A DNA stretch of 64,000 bases from assembly GCF_017114865.1 (NCBI RefSeq), contig NZ_JADEYH010000010.1:62001-126000 (forward strand), given 5' to 3'. The translations under genes were made by a program, and so were the position numbers. Positions 20,107-29,214 of this stretch are shown piece by piece. The stretch comes from Streptomyces verrucosisporus (GTDB lineage: Bacteria; Actinomycetota; Actinomycetes; Streptomycetales; Streptomycetaceae). The notes under the pieces were generated by a model. The model searched no databases and was not told the DNA's origin. It saw only the letters and a list, made by a program, of their open reading frames with translations. Each line of letters begins with the position of its first letter. The stretch's first letter is position 1.

Positions 20107-20943
20107 TCAGGGCTTCTGACAGCCGGGGCACCAGAACAGGTTGCGGGCGGCGAGCGGGGCGGTGCGGATCTCCTCGCCGCAGATGTGGCAGGGCATCCCG
20201 GCCCGGCGGTAGACGTACACCTCGCCTCCGTGGTCGTCCACGCGCGGCGGGCGTCCCATGGCCTCGGGAGTGTGTTCGGGACGTACGGTGTCGATGCGGT
20301 TGTTCCGCACGCCGTCGCGCATCAGTCCGGCCAGATCCGCCCAGACCGCCTCCCATTCGGCGCGGGTGAGGTCCCTGCCCGTCCGGTAGGGGTCGATGTT
20401 GTGCCGGAAGAGGACCTCGGCGCGGTAGACGTTGCCGACGCCCGCGACGGTCTTCTGGTCCATCAGCAGCGCGGCGACCGTGGTGCGGCTGCGGGAGATC
20501 CGGGCCCAGGCCCGCTCGGGGTCGGCGTCGGGGCGCAGCGGGTCGGGGCCCAGGCGGCCGGTGACCGCGTCCTTCTCCGCCGCTGTGAGCAGTTCGCAGG
20601 TGTTGGGGCCGCGCAGGTCGGCGTAGGCCGAGGGCGCTTCCGCCGCGGCCAGGCGCAGGCGTATCTGCCCGACGGGTGCGGGGGGCGCTCCCTCGCCGAG
20701 GGCGAAGGAGCCGTACAGGCCCAGGTGGATGTGGATCCATTCGCCGTCGGCCTCCCCCGGGGCGTGGGGGAAGCCGAGGAAGAGGTGCTTGCCGTGGGCG
20801 TCGGCGCCGCCCATCGTCCGGCCGTCGACGAGGGCGGCTCCGCCCTCGAAGCGGCCCTGGGGGCTGGAGGCGTGCACGGGCCGGCCGCCGAACCTGTCGT
20901 CGAGGTCGGCGGCCAGCCGGTGGATGGTGTGGCCTTCCGGCAC
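20107..20943 (-). CDS. Fpg/Nei family DNA glycosylase (endonuclease VIII-like)
   Basis: A 278-residue base-excision repair enzyme. Mature catalysis would use Pro1 after Met removal and Glu2 (PEGHTIHRLAADL). The helix-two-turn-helix region MDQKTVAGVGNVYRAEVLF and a C-terminal Cys4 zinc finger (CHICGEE, then CPGCQ) are intact. The PEGHT start places it in the Nei2-like subgroup, which handles oxidised pyrimidines. It begins 9 nt after rpiB and should be in the bioY-rpiB operon. Confidence 0.92.
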   Translation of the reverse strand: MPEGHTIHRLAADLDDRFGGRPVHASSPQGRFEGGAALVDGRTMGGADAHGKHLFLGFPHAPGEADGEWIHIHLGLYGSFALGEGAPPAPVGQIRLRLAAAEAPSAYADLRGPNTCELLTAAEKDAVTGRLGPDPLRPDADPERAWARISRSRTTVAALLMDQKTVAGVGNVYRAEVLFRHNIDPYRTGRDLTRAEWEAVWADLAGLMRDGVRNNRIDTVRPEHTPEAMGRPPRVDDHGGEVYVYRRAGMPCHICGEEIRTAPLAARNLFWCPGCQKP

Positions 20944-20952
20944 GGGTGCGGT

Positions 20953-21441
20953 TCAGTCCTGCCGGGGGTGGTGGGCGGGGACGGGCGGAAGGTTCCCGGT
21001 CCGCTCGTACGACGAGAGCATGTCGATGCGGCGGATGTGCCGCTCGTCGCCGGAGAACGGGGTGTCGAGGAAGGCCTGCACGAAGGAGACGGCCTCCTCG
21101 GTGGTGTGCATCCGGGCGCCGACGCTGATCACGTTGGCGTCGTTGTGCTCACGGCCCAGCCTGGCGGTCTCCACGCTCCACGCCAGCGCGGCCCGCACCC
21201 CCTTGACCTTGTTGGCGGCGATGGCCTCGCCGTTGCCCGAGCCGCCGATGACGATGCCCAGGGAGTCCTCGTCGTCGGCCGTCTGCTCCGCGGCGCGCAG
21301 GCAGAAGGGCGGGTAGTCGTCGGCCGCGTCGTAGATGTGGGGGCCGCAGTCGACGGGCTCGTGCCCGGCCTCCTTCAGCCACTGGACGAGGTGGTTCTTC
21401 AGTTCGTAGCCGGCATGGTCGGAGCCGAGGTACACGCGCAT
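20953..21441 (-). CDS. rpiB: Ribose-5-phosphate isomerase B
   Basis: A 162-residue RpiB that interconverts ribose 5-phosphate and ribulose 5-phosphate. The N-terminus MRVYLGSDHAGYELKNHL and the active-site loop IVIGGSGNGEAIAANKVKGV are clear; the Glu in SGNGE is the actinobacterial catalytic base that replaces the Cys of E. coli RpiB. It lies 26 nt downstream of bioY and 9 nt upstream of the nei-like gene. Confidence 0.96.
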   Translation of the reverse strand: MRVYLGSDHAGYELKNHLVQWLKEAGHEPVDCGPHIYDAADDYPPFCLRAAEQTADDEDSLGIVIGGSGNGEAIAANKVKGVRAALAWSVETARLGREHNDANVISVGARMHTTEEAVSFVQAFLDTPFSGDERHIRRIDMLSSYERTGNLPPVPAHHPRQD

Positions 21442-21467
21442 GGGACGGAAGTCTATTCGGGGCCGGG

Positions 21468-22079
21468 TCAGGACTTGCGCCCGACCAGCTTCCAGGCCGC
21501 GGGGAGGGCTCCCATGGCCAGGGCCGCCTTGAGCGCGTCACCGATCAGGAAGGGCACCAGACCGGCGGCGACGGCCTGGCCGGCGGACATGCCCGTGGCC
21601 AGCGCCAGGTAGGGGACGCCGACGGCGTAGATGATCGCGGTGCCCACGGCCATGGTCCCGGCGGTGCGCAGTGCGCCGCGGTCACCGCCTCGGCGGGCCA
21701 GGGCACCCACGGCGACGGCTGCCAGCAGCATGCCGATGATGTAGCCGAAGGAGGGCATCGCGGCACCGGAGGCGCCCTCGGCGAACCACGGCATCCCGGC
21801 CACGCCCGCGGCGGCGTACAGGCCCATGGAGGCCAGGGCGCGGCGGGGTCCCAGGCCGGCGCCGAGCAGCAGGGCGGCGAAGGTCTGGCCGGTGACGGGG
21901 ACGGGCGAGCCCGGCACGGGGACCGCGAGCTGCGCGGCCACCCCGGTGAGCGCGGCGCCGCCCAGGACCAGCGCCACGTCGCGCAGGCGGGCGCGGGCGG
22001 CGGTGGAGGCGGGCAGGACGTCGGCGAGGACGGCGCCCGGGCGGACGGTGGCTGTGGTGGTGGCAGAGGTGCTCATCAC
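21468..22079 (-). CDS. bioY: Biotin transporter substrate-binding component BioY
   Basis: A 203-residue membrane protein, the S-component of an ECF biotin importer. It has six predicted helices and the BioY signature (VPGSPVPVTGQTFAALLLGA, ASMGLYAAAGVAGMPWFAEG, GMLLAAVAVGALARRGG). No ECF ATPase or T-component is nearby, so it would use a shared module or act alone. Two overlapping ATG starts (22079, 22076) are equivalent. It opens the bioY-rpiB-nei2 operon. Confidence 0.93.
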   Translation of the reverse strand: MMSTSATTTATVRPGAVLADVLPASTAARARLRDVALVLGGAALTGVAAQLAVPVPGSPVPVTGQTFAALLLGAGLGPRRALASMGLYAAAGVAGMPWFAEGASGAAMPSFGYIIGMLLAAVAVGALARRGGDRGALRTAGTMAVGTAIIYAVGVPYLALATGMSAGQAVAAGLVPFLIGDALKAALAMGALPAAWKLVGRKS

Positions 22080-22390
22080 GGCTCCGGTCTCGTGAGGACT
22101 TCGGGGGACGCCCCGACGTTAACCGACGTCAGCCCCGGCGCCCCCGTGAGATTGGCGACAAAGAAGGGCAGGTCCAGCTTGTGGGAGGCGGCTGGAGGGC
22201 GCCTGGAGCGGAGCGCGCCCACCGGCGTGCGCCGCCGGTGGGCACACAGGGTGACCAAGATGTCCGGATAACGGACAGGGAGGCGGAGGACGTTGCCGCC
22301 GACCGGGTCGGACACCCACACTGACCGAGGCGGAGCCGACTGTTCCGCTTCCCCCTCCTCCCCCCCGACCCCCTGGACGGCACCCTCCCC
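22080..22390. other. Divergent promoter region, bioY / amino acid permease
   Basis: About 310 nt without a gene. It holds a perfect 11-bp inverted repeat with a 5-nt loop (22217-22227 and 22233-22243), on the leader side of the permease, and a GTTAAC-containing motif at 22114-22129 (GACGTTAACCGACGTC) close to bioY that could be an operator. I cannot assign either site to a known regulator. Confidence 0.4.
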
Positions 22391-23827
22391 ATGTCCGGCA
22401 CGCCCGATGTGAAGACCACCGCCTCCCCCCACCCGAAGGCGGACGGCACCGAGCCCTCCGCCCTCTCCCACGGCCTCAAGCAGCGCCATCTGTCGATGAT
22501 CGCCCTCGGCGGCGTGATCGGCGCCGGTCTCTTCGTCGGCTCCGGTGCGGGCATCGCCGCCGCGGGCCCGTCCATCGTCCTGGCCTACGCCGCCTCCGGG
22601 CTGCTGGTGATGCTGGTGATGCGGATGCTCGGCGAGATGTCCGCCGCCCACCCCGCCTCCGGCTCCTTCTCCGTGCACGCCGAGCGCGCGATCGGCCCGT
22701 GGGCCGGCTTCACCGCCGGGTGGATCTTCTGGGTGCTGCTGTGCGTGGCCGTCGCCGTGGAGGCGCTGGGCGCGGCGACGATCATGACGGGCTGGCTGCC
22801 GGGCACCCCGCAGTGGCTGTGGGTGGCCGTCTTCATGGCGGCGTTCACCGGCAGCAACCTGCTGGCCGTGCGGAACTTCGGCGAGTACGAGTTCTGGTTC
22901 GCCGCACTGAAGGTCGCCGCGATCGTCCTGTTCATCGTCCTGGGCCTCGTGGCCGCCTCGGGCCTGTTGCCCTCCACCCCCTCCCCCGGCCTGGACAACC
23001 TCACCGGGCAGGGCGGCTTCCTGCCCAACGGCGCGGAGGGCCTGGTCGTCGGCCTGCTGGCCTCGGTCTTCGCCTACGGCGGGCTGGAGACGGTGACCAT
23101 CGCCGCGGCCGAGTCGAAGGACCCGGTGCGGGGTGTGGCCAGGGCCGTGCGCACGGCCATGTGGCGCATCGCCGTCTTCTACGTCGGCTCGATCGCGGTG
23201 ATCGTCACGCTGATCCCCTGGGACGACGACTCGGTGCTCTCCGGCCCGTACGCCGCCGTGCTGGACCACATCGGCGTCCCGGCCGCCGCCGAGGTCATGA
23301 ACGTGGTGGTGCTGGTCGCCCTGCTGTCGGCCATGAACGCCAACATCTACGGCGCCTCGCGGATGGCGTACTCCCTGGTCGCCCGGGGCGAGGGCCCGGC
23401 CTTCCTGGGGCGGGTCGGCGGCGGGGTGCCTCGCCGGACGGTGCTGGCCTCGGCCGCCTTCGGGTTCTTCGCCGTGCTGCTGAGCTTCCGGTGGCCCGAC
23501 ACCGTCTTCGCCTGGCTGCTGAACATGGTGGGCGCCGCCGTGCTGGTGGTGTGGGGCTTCATCGCCGTCTCCCAGCTCATCACCCGCCGCAGGCTGGAGC
23601 GTCAGGCACCGGAGCGGCTGGTGGTGCGCATGTGGCTGTTCCCCGCGCTGACCTGGCTGTCGCTGGCGGGGGTGGCCGCGGTGCTGCTGCTGATGCTGCG
23701 CGAGGGCGACACCCGCACCCAGCTCGCCTTCACCGCCGGACTCACCCTGGCCCTGTCCGCGGCCGGGCTGGTGCGGCAGCGGCGGGCCGCCGCGAGGGCG
23801 GGCGCCGAGGCGGCGCGCGGACGGTAG
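22391..23827 (+). CDS. Amino acid permease (APC superfamily)
   Basis: A 478-residue transporter with twelve predicted helices. The first helix is the family signature (HLSMIALGGVIGAGLFVGSG), followed by GEMSAAHPASGSFSVHAERA and the conserved Glu-Ser of helix 8 (TIAAAESKDPVRGVARAV). This pattern matches the GABA/amino acid permease branch (GabP/ProY-like) that imports amino acids with protons. The substrate cannot be read from sequence. It converges with the DsbA-like gene. Confidence 0.9.
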   Translation: MSGTPDVKTTASPHPKADGTEPSALSHGLKQRHLSMIALGGVIGAGLFVGSGAGIAAAGPSIVLAYAASGLLVMLVMRMLGEMSAAHPASGSFSVHAERAIGPWAGFTAGWIFWVLLCVAVAVEALGAATIMTGWLPGTPQWLWVAVFMAAFTGSNLLAVRNFGEYEFWFAALKVAAIVLFIVLGLVAASGLLPSTPSPGLDNLTGQGGFLPNGAEGLVVGLLASVFAYGGLETVTIAAAESKDPVRGVARAVRTAMWRIAVFYVGSIAVIVTLIPWDDDSVLSGPYAAVLDHIGVPAAAEVMNVVVLVALLSAMNANIYGASRMAYSLVARGEGPAFLGRVGGGVPRRTVLASAAFGFFAVLLSFRWPDTVFAWLLNMVGAAVLVVWGFIAVSQLITRRRLERQAPERLVVRMWLFPALTWLSLAGVAAVLLLMLREGDTRTQLAFTAGLTLALSAAGLVRQRRAAARAGAEAARGR

Positions 23828-23944
23828 CCACCGAGCCTCCGTGCGCCCCGGCGCGCGGGATCCCCGTCGCGCCGGGCCCCGCCGCTCCCGTACCGCCCGT
23901 GGACGGGAAGCATGGCCGCCGGGACGGGGCGCGGGCACGAGGGA

Positions 23945-24592
23945 TCAGTCGAACCTCGGGTCCTCCGTGCGGGTCCGCTTCAGCTCGAAGAAGCCGGGGG
24001 TGGAGGCGACCATCAGCGTGCCGTCCCACAGCCGGGCCGCGGCCTCGCCCTTGGGCGCCGGGGTGACGACCGGGCCGAAGAACGCGGTCTGCTTCCCGTC
24101 CGCACCCGGTACGGCGATCACCGGGGTGCCGACCTCCTGGCCGACCAGGCTGATGCCCTCCTCGTGCGAGGCGCGCAGCCGCTCGTCGTGGACGTCCGTG
24201 TCGGCCGCGTCCGCCAGCTCCCCGGGAAGACCGGCCTCCTTCAGCGCGTCCACGATCGTGGCGCGCTCGTTGGGCAGACCCCGGTTGTGGAAGCGGGTGC
24301 CCATGGCGGTGTAGAGCGGGCCGAGCACCTCGGGTCCGTGCTTCTGCTCGGCGGCGATGAGCACGCGCACCGGGCCCCAGCCGGCCCGGATCAGATCGAC
24401 GTACCGCTGCGGCAGCTCGTCCAGCCGGTTCTCGTTGAGCACCGACAGGCTCATCACGTGCCAGCGCACCTCGACCGGGCGGACCTTCTCCACCTCCAGC
24501 ATCCAGCGGGAGGTCATCCAGGCCCACGGGCAGATGGGGTCGAACCAGAAGTCGGCCGGAGTCCTGCTCGCGGTCTCGGACGTCTGGGGCAT
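23945..24592 (-). CDS. DsbA-like oxidoreductase (mycothiol-dependent nitroreductase type)
   Basis: A 215-residue thioredoxin-fold protein with the DsbA helical insert. It closely follows the pattern of the mycobacterial mycothiol-dependent reductase Rv2466c: FWFDPICPWAWMTSRWMLEV at the N-terminus, GVLIAAEQKHG-like helices, GTPVIAVPG with the cis-Pro, and the end FFELKRTRTEDPRFD. The active site here reads Cys21-Pro-Trp-Ala24, so the second Cys of CPWC is absent and the enzyme must work as a monothiol, probably with mycothiol. It is divergent from the pepN gene. Confidence 0.85.
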   Translation of the reverse strand: MPQTSETASRTPADFWFDPICPWAWMTSRWMLEVEKVRPVEVRWHVMSLSVLNENRLDELPQRYVDLIRAGWGPVRVLIAAEQKHGPEVLGPLYTAMGTRFHNRGLPNERATIVDALKEAGLPGELADAADTDVHDERLRASHEEGISLVGQEVGTPVIAVPGADGKQTAFFGPVVTPAPKGEAAARLWDGTLMVASTPGFFELKRTRTEDPRFD

Positions 24593-24818
24593 GCGGATCT
24601 CCTCGTCGTACGGATGGTGCGGGTCCTCTCCCCGCCGGCGCGCACGGACGGCGGCCGTCGTGCGGACGGCCGCCGGGGTGCTTGACGGGAACGCCCGGGG
24701 CCCGCGCGCTGATTCCCGCGCGGCCGTCCGACCGACCGGTCGACCGGCTGCGCACAGGCTGGGGGCCGCATGAAATCCTGGCCCTTCGTTGTGAGACGCG
24801 AGACGAGGGAGTCACGCC

Positions 24819-27431
24819 GTGCCCGGTGAGAATCTGACCCGTGACGAGGCCCGGGAGCGCGCCCGGCTGCTGACCGTGGACGGGTACGACGTCGCGCTCG
24901 ACCTGAGCTCCGCGGTCGGGCCCCACCCCGGGGACGGCCCGCGCACCTTCCGCTCCACCACCACCGTCCGCTTCCGCTGCTCCGAGCCGGGCGCCTCGAC
25001 CTTCGCCGACCTGCTGGCCCCGGCGGTCGCCTCGGTGACGCTCAACGGCCGCGAGCTGAACGTGGACGAGGTCTTCGACGGCACGCGTGTCGCGCTGGAC
25101 TCCCTGGAGGCCGAGAACACCCTGACCGTGGACGCCTGGTGCGCGTACAGCCGCACCGGCGAGGGGATGCACCACTTCCTCGACCCCGAGGACGGGGAGA
25201 CCTACCTCTACACCCAGTACGAACCGGCCGACGCCCGCCGGGTGTTCGCGAACTTCGAGCAGCCCGACCTCAAGGCGCCCTTCACCTTCACCGTCACCGC
25301 CCCCGAACGGTGGACGGTGCTGAGCAACGGCGCGCGCACCGGCGAGCCGGAGCCGGCCGGGGACGGCGCGGCCGTCTGGCGCTTCGAGCCGACAAAGCCC
25401 ATCTCGACGTACATCACCACCGTCGTGGCCGGCCCCTACCACCACGTCACCGACGTCTACCGGCGCGAGCTGCCCGGCGGCGGGGAACTGGTGATCCCGC
25501 TGGGCGCGCTGTGCCGCCGGGGGCTGGCCCGCCACTTCGACGCCGAGGAGATCTTCACCGTCACCAAGCAGGGCCTGGACTTCTTCCACGACCACTTCGA
25601 CTACCCGTACCCGTTCGGCAAGTACGACCAGGCGTTCGTGCCCGAGTACAACCTCGGCGCGATGGAGAACCCGGGCTGTGTGACCTTCCGCGAGGAGTTC
25701 GTCTTCCGCGGCAAGGTGACCGACGCCTCCTACGAGGGACGGGCCAACGTCATCCTGCACGAGATGGCGCACATGTGGTTCGGCGACCTGGTCACCATGG
25801 AGTGGTGGGACGACCTGTGGCTCAAGGAGTCCTTCGCCGACTTCATGGGCTCCTTCTCGATGGTGGAGGCCACCCGCTTCACCGACGGCTGGATCACCTT
25901 CGCCAACCGCCGCAAGTCCTGGGCGTACCGCGCCGACCAGCTGCCCTCCACCCACCCGATCACCGCCGACATCCGTGACCTGGAGGACGCCAAGCTCAAC
26001 TTCGACGGCATCACCTACGCCAAGGGCGCCTCCGTCCTCAAGCAGCTCGTGGCGTACGTGGGGCGCGACGCCTTCCTGGAGGGCGCGCGGCGGTACTTCA
26101 AGCGCCACGAGTGGGGCAACACGCGACTGGAGCACCTGCTGTCGGTGCTGGAGGAGACCTCCGGACGCGACATGGGCGAGTGGGCGCGGGCCTGGCTGCA
26201 GACCGCCGGGGTCAACTCCCTCACCCCGCAGGCTGCCTACGACTCCGCGGGCCGGATCACCGAGCTGGCGGTCGTCCAGGAGGCGGCCGAGGAGTATCCG
26301 GTGCTGCGCCCGCACCGGGTGGCGGTCGGCCTGTACCGGCGGCGGACCGCGGGGGGCGCGCTGGAGCGCTACGCCCGCGCGGAGGTGGACGTCACCGGCG
26401 TGCGGACGGTCGTGGAGGAGCTGGCGGGCGCCGAGCGCCCCGAGCTGATCCTCGTCAACGACGACGACCTGACGTACTGCAAGGTCCGCTTCGACGAGGT
26501 GTCCCTGGACACCCTCCGCTCCCACCTGGGCTCGGTCACCGACAACCTGGCCCGCGCGCTGTGCTGGTCGGCCCTGTGGAACCTCACGCGCGACGCGCTG
26601 ATGCCCGCCCGCGACTTCCTCGACCTGGTGCTGCGCTTCGGCGGCCGGGAGTCCGACATCGGCGTGGTGCAGATGCTGCACGCCTGGGCGCGCACCGCCC
26701 TGGTGCACTACGTCGCGCCCGAGTGGCGCGAGGAGGGCGCGCGGCTGCTCGCCCAGGGCGCGCTGCGGCATCTGCGGCAGGCCGAGCCGGGCGGCGACCA
26801 CCAGCTCGCGTGGGCGCGGTTCTTCGCCGCCGTCGCGCACGACGAGCACGACCTCCAGGTGCTGGACAGGCTGCTGGAGGGCACGGGCCGGATCGACGGG
26901 CTGGAGGTCGACCAGGAGCTGCGCTGGGCCTTCCTGGAGACGCTGGCCTCCCAGGGCCTGGCCGACGAGGGGCGGCTGGCGGCCGAGCTGGTCCGCGACG
27001 ACACCGCCTCCGGCAAGCGGCACCAGGTGCGCTGCCTGGCCGCGCGGCCGTCGGCCGAGGTCAAGGCGCGGGCGTGGACGGATGTGGTGGACTGCGACCA
27101 CCTGTCCAACGCGCTGGTGGAGGCGACCATCTCGGGCTTCGACCAGCCGGGGCAGCGGGAGCTGCTGGCGCCGTACGCGCCGCGGTACTTCGAGGCGATC
27201 GAGCGGGTGTGGGCCGAGCGCTCCATCGAGATCGGCATGTCGGTCGTGCGAGGCCTGTTCCCCGTGCTCCAGGACGGCCCGGCCGTGCTGGAGCGGACGG
27301 ACGCCTGGCTGGCCGCGCACGAGGGGGCCGCTCCCGCGCTGCGGCGCCTGGTGCTGGAGGCCCGCGACGACACGGCGCGGGCGCTGCGGGCGCAGCGCCG
27401 CGACGCGGCCGCCCATGCGGCGGGGAGCTGA
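24819..27431 (+). CDS. pepN: Aminopeptidase N (M1 family), first paralogue
   Basis: An 870-residue zinc aminopeptidase. The GAMEN substrate motif appears as YNLGAMENPGCV, and the zinc site is HEMAHMWFGDLVTMEWWDD with His314, His318 and Glu337; the ERAP1-like C-terminal helical domain follows. It removes N-terminal residues from peptides in the cytoplasm. The GTG start lies 8 nt after GGGAG and gives MPGENLTRDEARERARLL. A second M1 paralogue with the same opening is encoded on the other strand at 29348-31927. Confidence 0.96.
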   Translation: MPGENLTRDEARERARLLTVDGYDVALDLSSAVGPHPGDGPRTFRSTTTVRFRCSEPGASTFADLLAPAVASVTLNGRELNVDEVFDGTRVALDSLEAENTLTVDAWCAYSRTGEGMHHFLDPEDGETYLYTQYEPADARRVFANFEQPDLKAPFTFTVTAPERWTVLSNGARTGEPEPAGDGAAVWRFEPTKPISTYITTVVAGPYHHVTDVYRRELPGGGELVIPLGALCRRGLARHFDAEEIFTVTKQGLDFFHDHFDYPYPFGKYDQAFVPEYNLGAMENPGCVTFREEFVFRGKVTDASYEGRANVILHEMAHMWFGDLVTMEWWDDLWLKESFADFMGSFSMVEATRFTDGWITFANRRKSWAYRADQLPSTHPITADIRDLEDAKLNFDGITYAKGASVLKQLVAYVGRDAFLEGARRYFKRHEWGNTRLEHLLSVLEETSGRDMGEWARAWLQTAGVNSLTPQAAYDSAGRITELAVVQEAAEEYPVLRPHRVAVGLYRRRTAGGALERYARAEVDVTGVRTVVEELAGAERPELILVNDDDLTYCKVRFDEVSLDTLRSHLGSVTDNLARALCWSALWNLTRDALMPARDFLDLVLRFGGRESDIGVVQMLHAWARTALVHYVAPEWREEGARLLAQGALRHLRQAEPGGDHQLAWARFFAAVAHDEHDLQVLDRLLEGTGRIDGLEVDQELRWAFLETLASQGLADEGRLAAELVRDDTASGKRHQVRCLAARPSAEVKARAWTDVVDCDHLSNALVEATISGFDQPGQRELLAPYAPRYFEAIERVWAERSIEIGMSVVRGLFPVLQDGPAVLERTDAWLAAHEGAAPALRRLVLEARDDTARALRAQRRDAAAHAAGS

Positions 27432-27533
27432 TCGGCAGTCGAACGTCCGTACTTTAGGACGGGCTTGTCCGCATTCGTCGACGGGTGCGTAACAGGGGTT
27501 GGCGGGCGGAACGCGGATGGGAATCGCGGGGAC

Positions 27534-28610
27534 ATGAGCCATGAGACCCCCGTGTCACCCCGCCCCGTCCGCCGTCTGTCGCACGTACGCCACCGGGTGG
27601 TGACGGCCCGCACGCTGCGCGAGAGCGGCGTGTCGGCCGCCGCCGCCGGCGAGCGCTGCCGGCCGGGCGGCCCCTGGCGGATGCCGTTGCCCGGCGTCTA
27701 CCTGCTGCACCCCGGACCGCCGACCGGCGAGGAGCGGCTGCACGCGGTGCTGCTGTACGCGGAGGGGGCGGAACGCGTGCCCGGGCAGGCCTCCCCCGGT
27801 CCCGCCGACCGCGCCGCCGACCGCGAGGCACAGTCGGTGATCACCGGGCCGGCCGCGCTCGCCCTGCACGGCTTCTCCTCCACGCCCCCGCTGTCCGCCC
27901 TGGAGCACATCGACGTGCTGGTGCCGCACACCCGGCGGCTGCGTCCGGCCGGCTGCGCCCGCGTGGTGCGCACCCGTCGCCTGCCCGTGCCCGAGGAGAT
28001 CACCGGCCTGCCCGTGGCCCCGGTGCCCCGCGCCCTGGCCGACACCGCCGCCCGGACCGGTGACGCGGTGGCGATGTGCCGGATGCTGACCGAGGCGGTG
28101 CGCGGCGGCCACTGCGAGGCGCGGGCCGTTCTCCGCGAGCTGGCCCTGGCCCGGCTGCTGGGCCGCCCGCACCTGGCGGACGCCGTGGACGCGCTGCTGA
28201 CCGAGAGCCGGTCGGTGGCCGAGAGCCTGCTGTACGGCCTGGTCCGCGCCCACGGCCTGCCCGAGCCCTGCTGGAACGTCGACCTCCGGCTGCCCGGCGG
28301 TCCCCACCTCGGCGGGGTGGACGCCTACTGGCCGGGGCAGGCCGTGGCCGTCGAGATCGACGTCCGCGACGCCACGGGCGTGCGGGGCGCCACGGGCGTG
28401 CGGGGCGTCACGGGCGTGCGGGGCGGCGCCCGTCCTCCGGCGTACGCCCGCAAGCGCGAGCGGCTGCGGTGTCAGGGCGTCACGGTCGTCCACGTCACCG
28501 CGGCCGCGCTCCGTGACCGCCCCGCGCAGCAGGCCGCCGTGGTCCGCACCGCCCTGATGACCGCTCCGGAGCGCGGGCCGATCCCGTACGTGGAGGTCCT
28601 GCCGCGGTGA
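27534..28610 (+). CDS. AbiEi-like / DUF559-type protein (wHTH plus Vsr-like nuclease fold)
   Basis: A 358-residue protein. The N-terminal half resembles the AbiEi_4/wHTH antitoxin-like proteins (VVTARTLRESGVSAAAAGER, PLPGVYLLHPGPPTGEERLH, ALALHGF). The C-terminal half resembles DUF559/Vsr-type PD-(D/E)xK domains: SRSVAESLLYGLVRAHGLPE, GGVDAYWPGQAVAVEID, then KRERLRCQGVTVVHVT. Three tandem 18-bp repeats (28371-28424) add ATGVRG units between the acidic motif and the basic helix. No AbiEii-type nucleotidyltransferase lies nearby, so it is an orphan. ATG 27534 is preferred to 27465, where coding character is poor. Confidence 0.7.
   Translation: MSHETPVSPRPVRRLSHVRHRVVTARTLRESGVSAAAAGERCRPGGPWRMPLPGVYLLHPGPPTGEERLHAVLLYAEGAERVPGQASPGPADRAADREAQSVITGPAALALHGFSSTPPLSALEHIDVLVPHTRRLRPAGCARVVRTRRLPVPEEITGLPVAPVPRALADTAARTGDAVAMCRMLTEAVRGGHCEARAVLRELALARLLGRPHLADAVDALLTESRSVAESLLYGLVRAHGLPEPCWNVDLRLPGGPHLGGVDAYWPGQAVAVEIDVRDATGVRGATGVRGVTGVRGGARPPAYARKRERLRCQGVTVVHVTAAALRDRPAQQAAVVRTALMTAPERGPIPYVEVLPR
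28371..28424 (+). repeat. Three tandem 18-bp repeats inside the AbiEi/DUF559-like gene
   Basis: GCCACGGGCGTGCGGGGC is repeated three times with one substitution in the third copy. The unit is a multiple of three, so it adds six residues (ATGVRG) per copy without shifting the frame. Confidence 0.9.
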
Positions 28611-29210
28611 GCCCCGGCCCTCAGGCGCCGGAGGCCTCCCGCTCCTCCTCCCGGGACACCGCGGCCCGGGAGGCGGGGGCGGCAGGGGGGTCCTCGCGGT
28701 GCAGGAAGGTGTCGAGCAGGTCCCCGACGGGGTGGCCCGCCTCCGGGGGGTGGCGCAGGGAGACGGCCGATGCCGCCATACGTCTGGCCGGGATCCACCG
28801 GGCGCCCCTGCTGCTGGTGGCCGTACTGCCCGCGCACGTGGACGACCGGGCCGCCGAGCAGGCGGGCGCCGCCGTCCTGGCCAGGGTGCTGCCCCGCCTC
28901 GGACGGGCCGGCCTGGGCCACATCCCCGCCGCCCACCGCCTGCCCTCACACCGCGGCACGCGGCTGCGGGCCGCTGCCGGGGTGGTCGCCCTGGCCCGCC
29001 GGAGCGGCTGCGACGCGGTGGTCGCCGCCCGTACGGGCCCCGCCGGCGTCGACGCCGCCGCGCTGCGGGAGGCCGCCGCCCTCCACGGCGGCCCGCCGGT
29101 GCACACCGCGGCTCCCGCGCCCTGGACCCCCTGCGCCGCACCCCGCCGGCCCCGCCGAGGGCGGAAGGAGCCAGCCCCCGGGGCGGGAGCAGGGCCGGGG
29201 GCGATGGAGA
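28607..29210 (+). pseudogene. Coding-like stretch without a proper stop, possible gene remnant
   Basis: A GTG at 28607 overlaps the TGA of the preceding gene (GTGA), the usual sign of translational coupling. From about 28780 to 29170 this frame has strong third-position GC and protein-like sequence (LAGIHRAPLLLVAVLPAHVD, GVVALARRSGCDAVVAAR), loosely like an alpha/beta nucleotide-binding or universal-stress fold. The frame then runs on through two terminator hairpins and antisense to the second pepN until 30223. The real 3' end therefore appears lost by frameshift, or the stretch is a remnant. Family unknown. Confidence 0.35.
28621..28779 (-). CDS. Possible small protein of 52 residues
   Basis: A short minus-strand ORF with good third-position GC: it starts AASAVSLRHPPEAGHPVGDL and ends in an acidic tail (REEEREASGA). 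No Shine-Dalgarno is visible before the ATG at 28779, and the frame stays open upstream with poor coding character. It ends 10 nt from the convergent stop of the AbiEi-like gene. I recognise no family. It overlaps, on the opposite strand, part of the plus-strand coding-like stretch listed next, so at most one is likely real here. Confidence 0.35.
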   Translation of the reverse strand: MAASAVSLRHPPEAGHPVGDLLDTFLHREDPPAAPASRAAVSREEEREASGA

Positions 29211-29214
29211 CGCG

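Noticed and set aside
23742..27542. Minus-strand open frame of over 1200 codons
   Set aside because: It lies opposite the DsbA-like gene region and the aminopeptidase with its HExxH site; its composition is Arg/Gly/Pro/Val noise.
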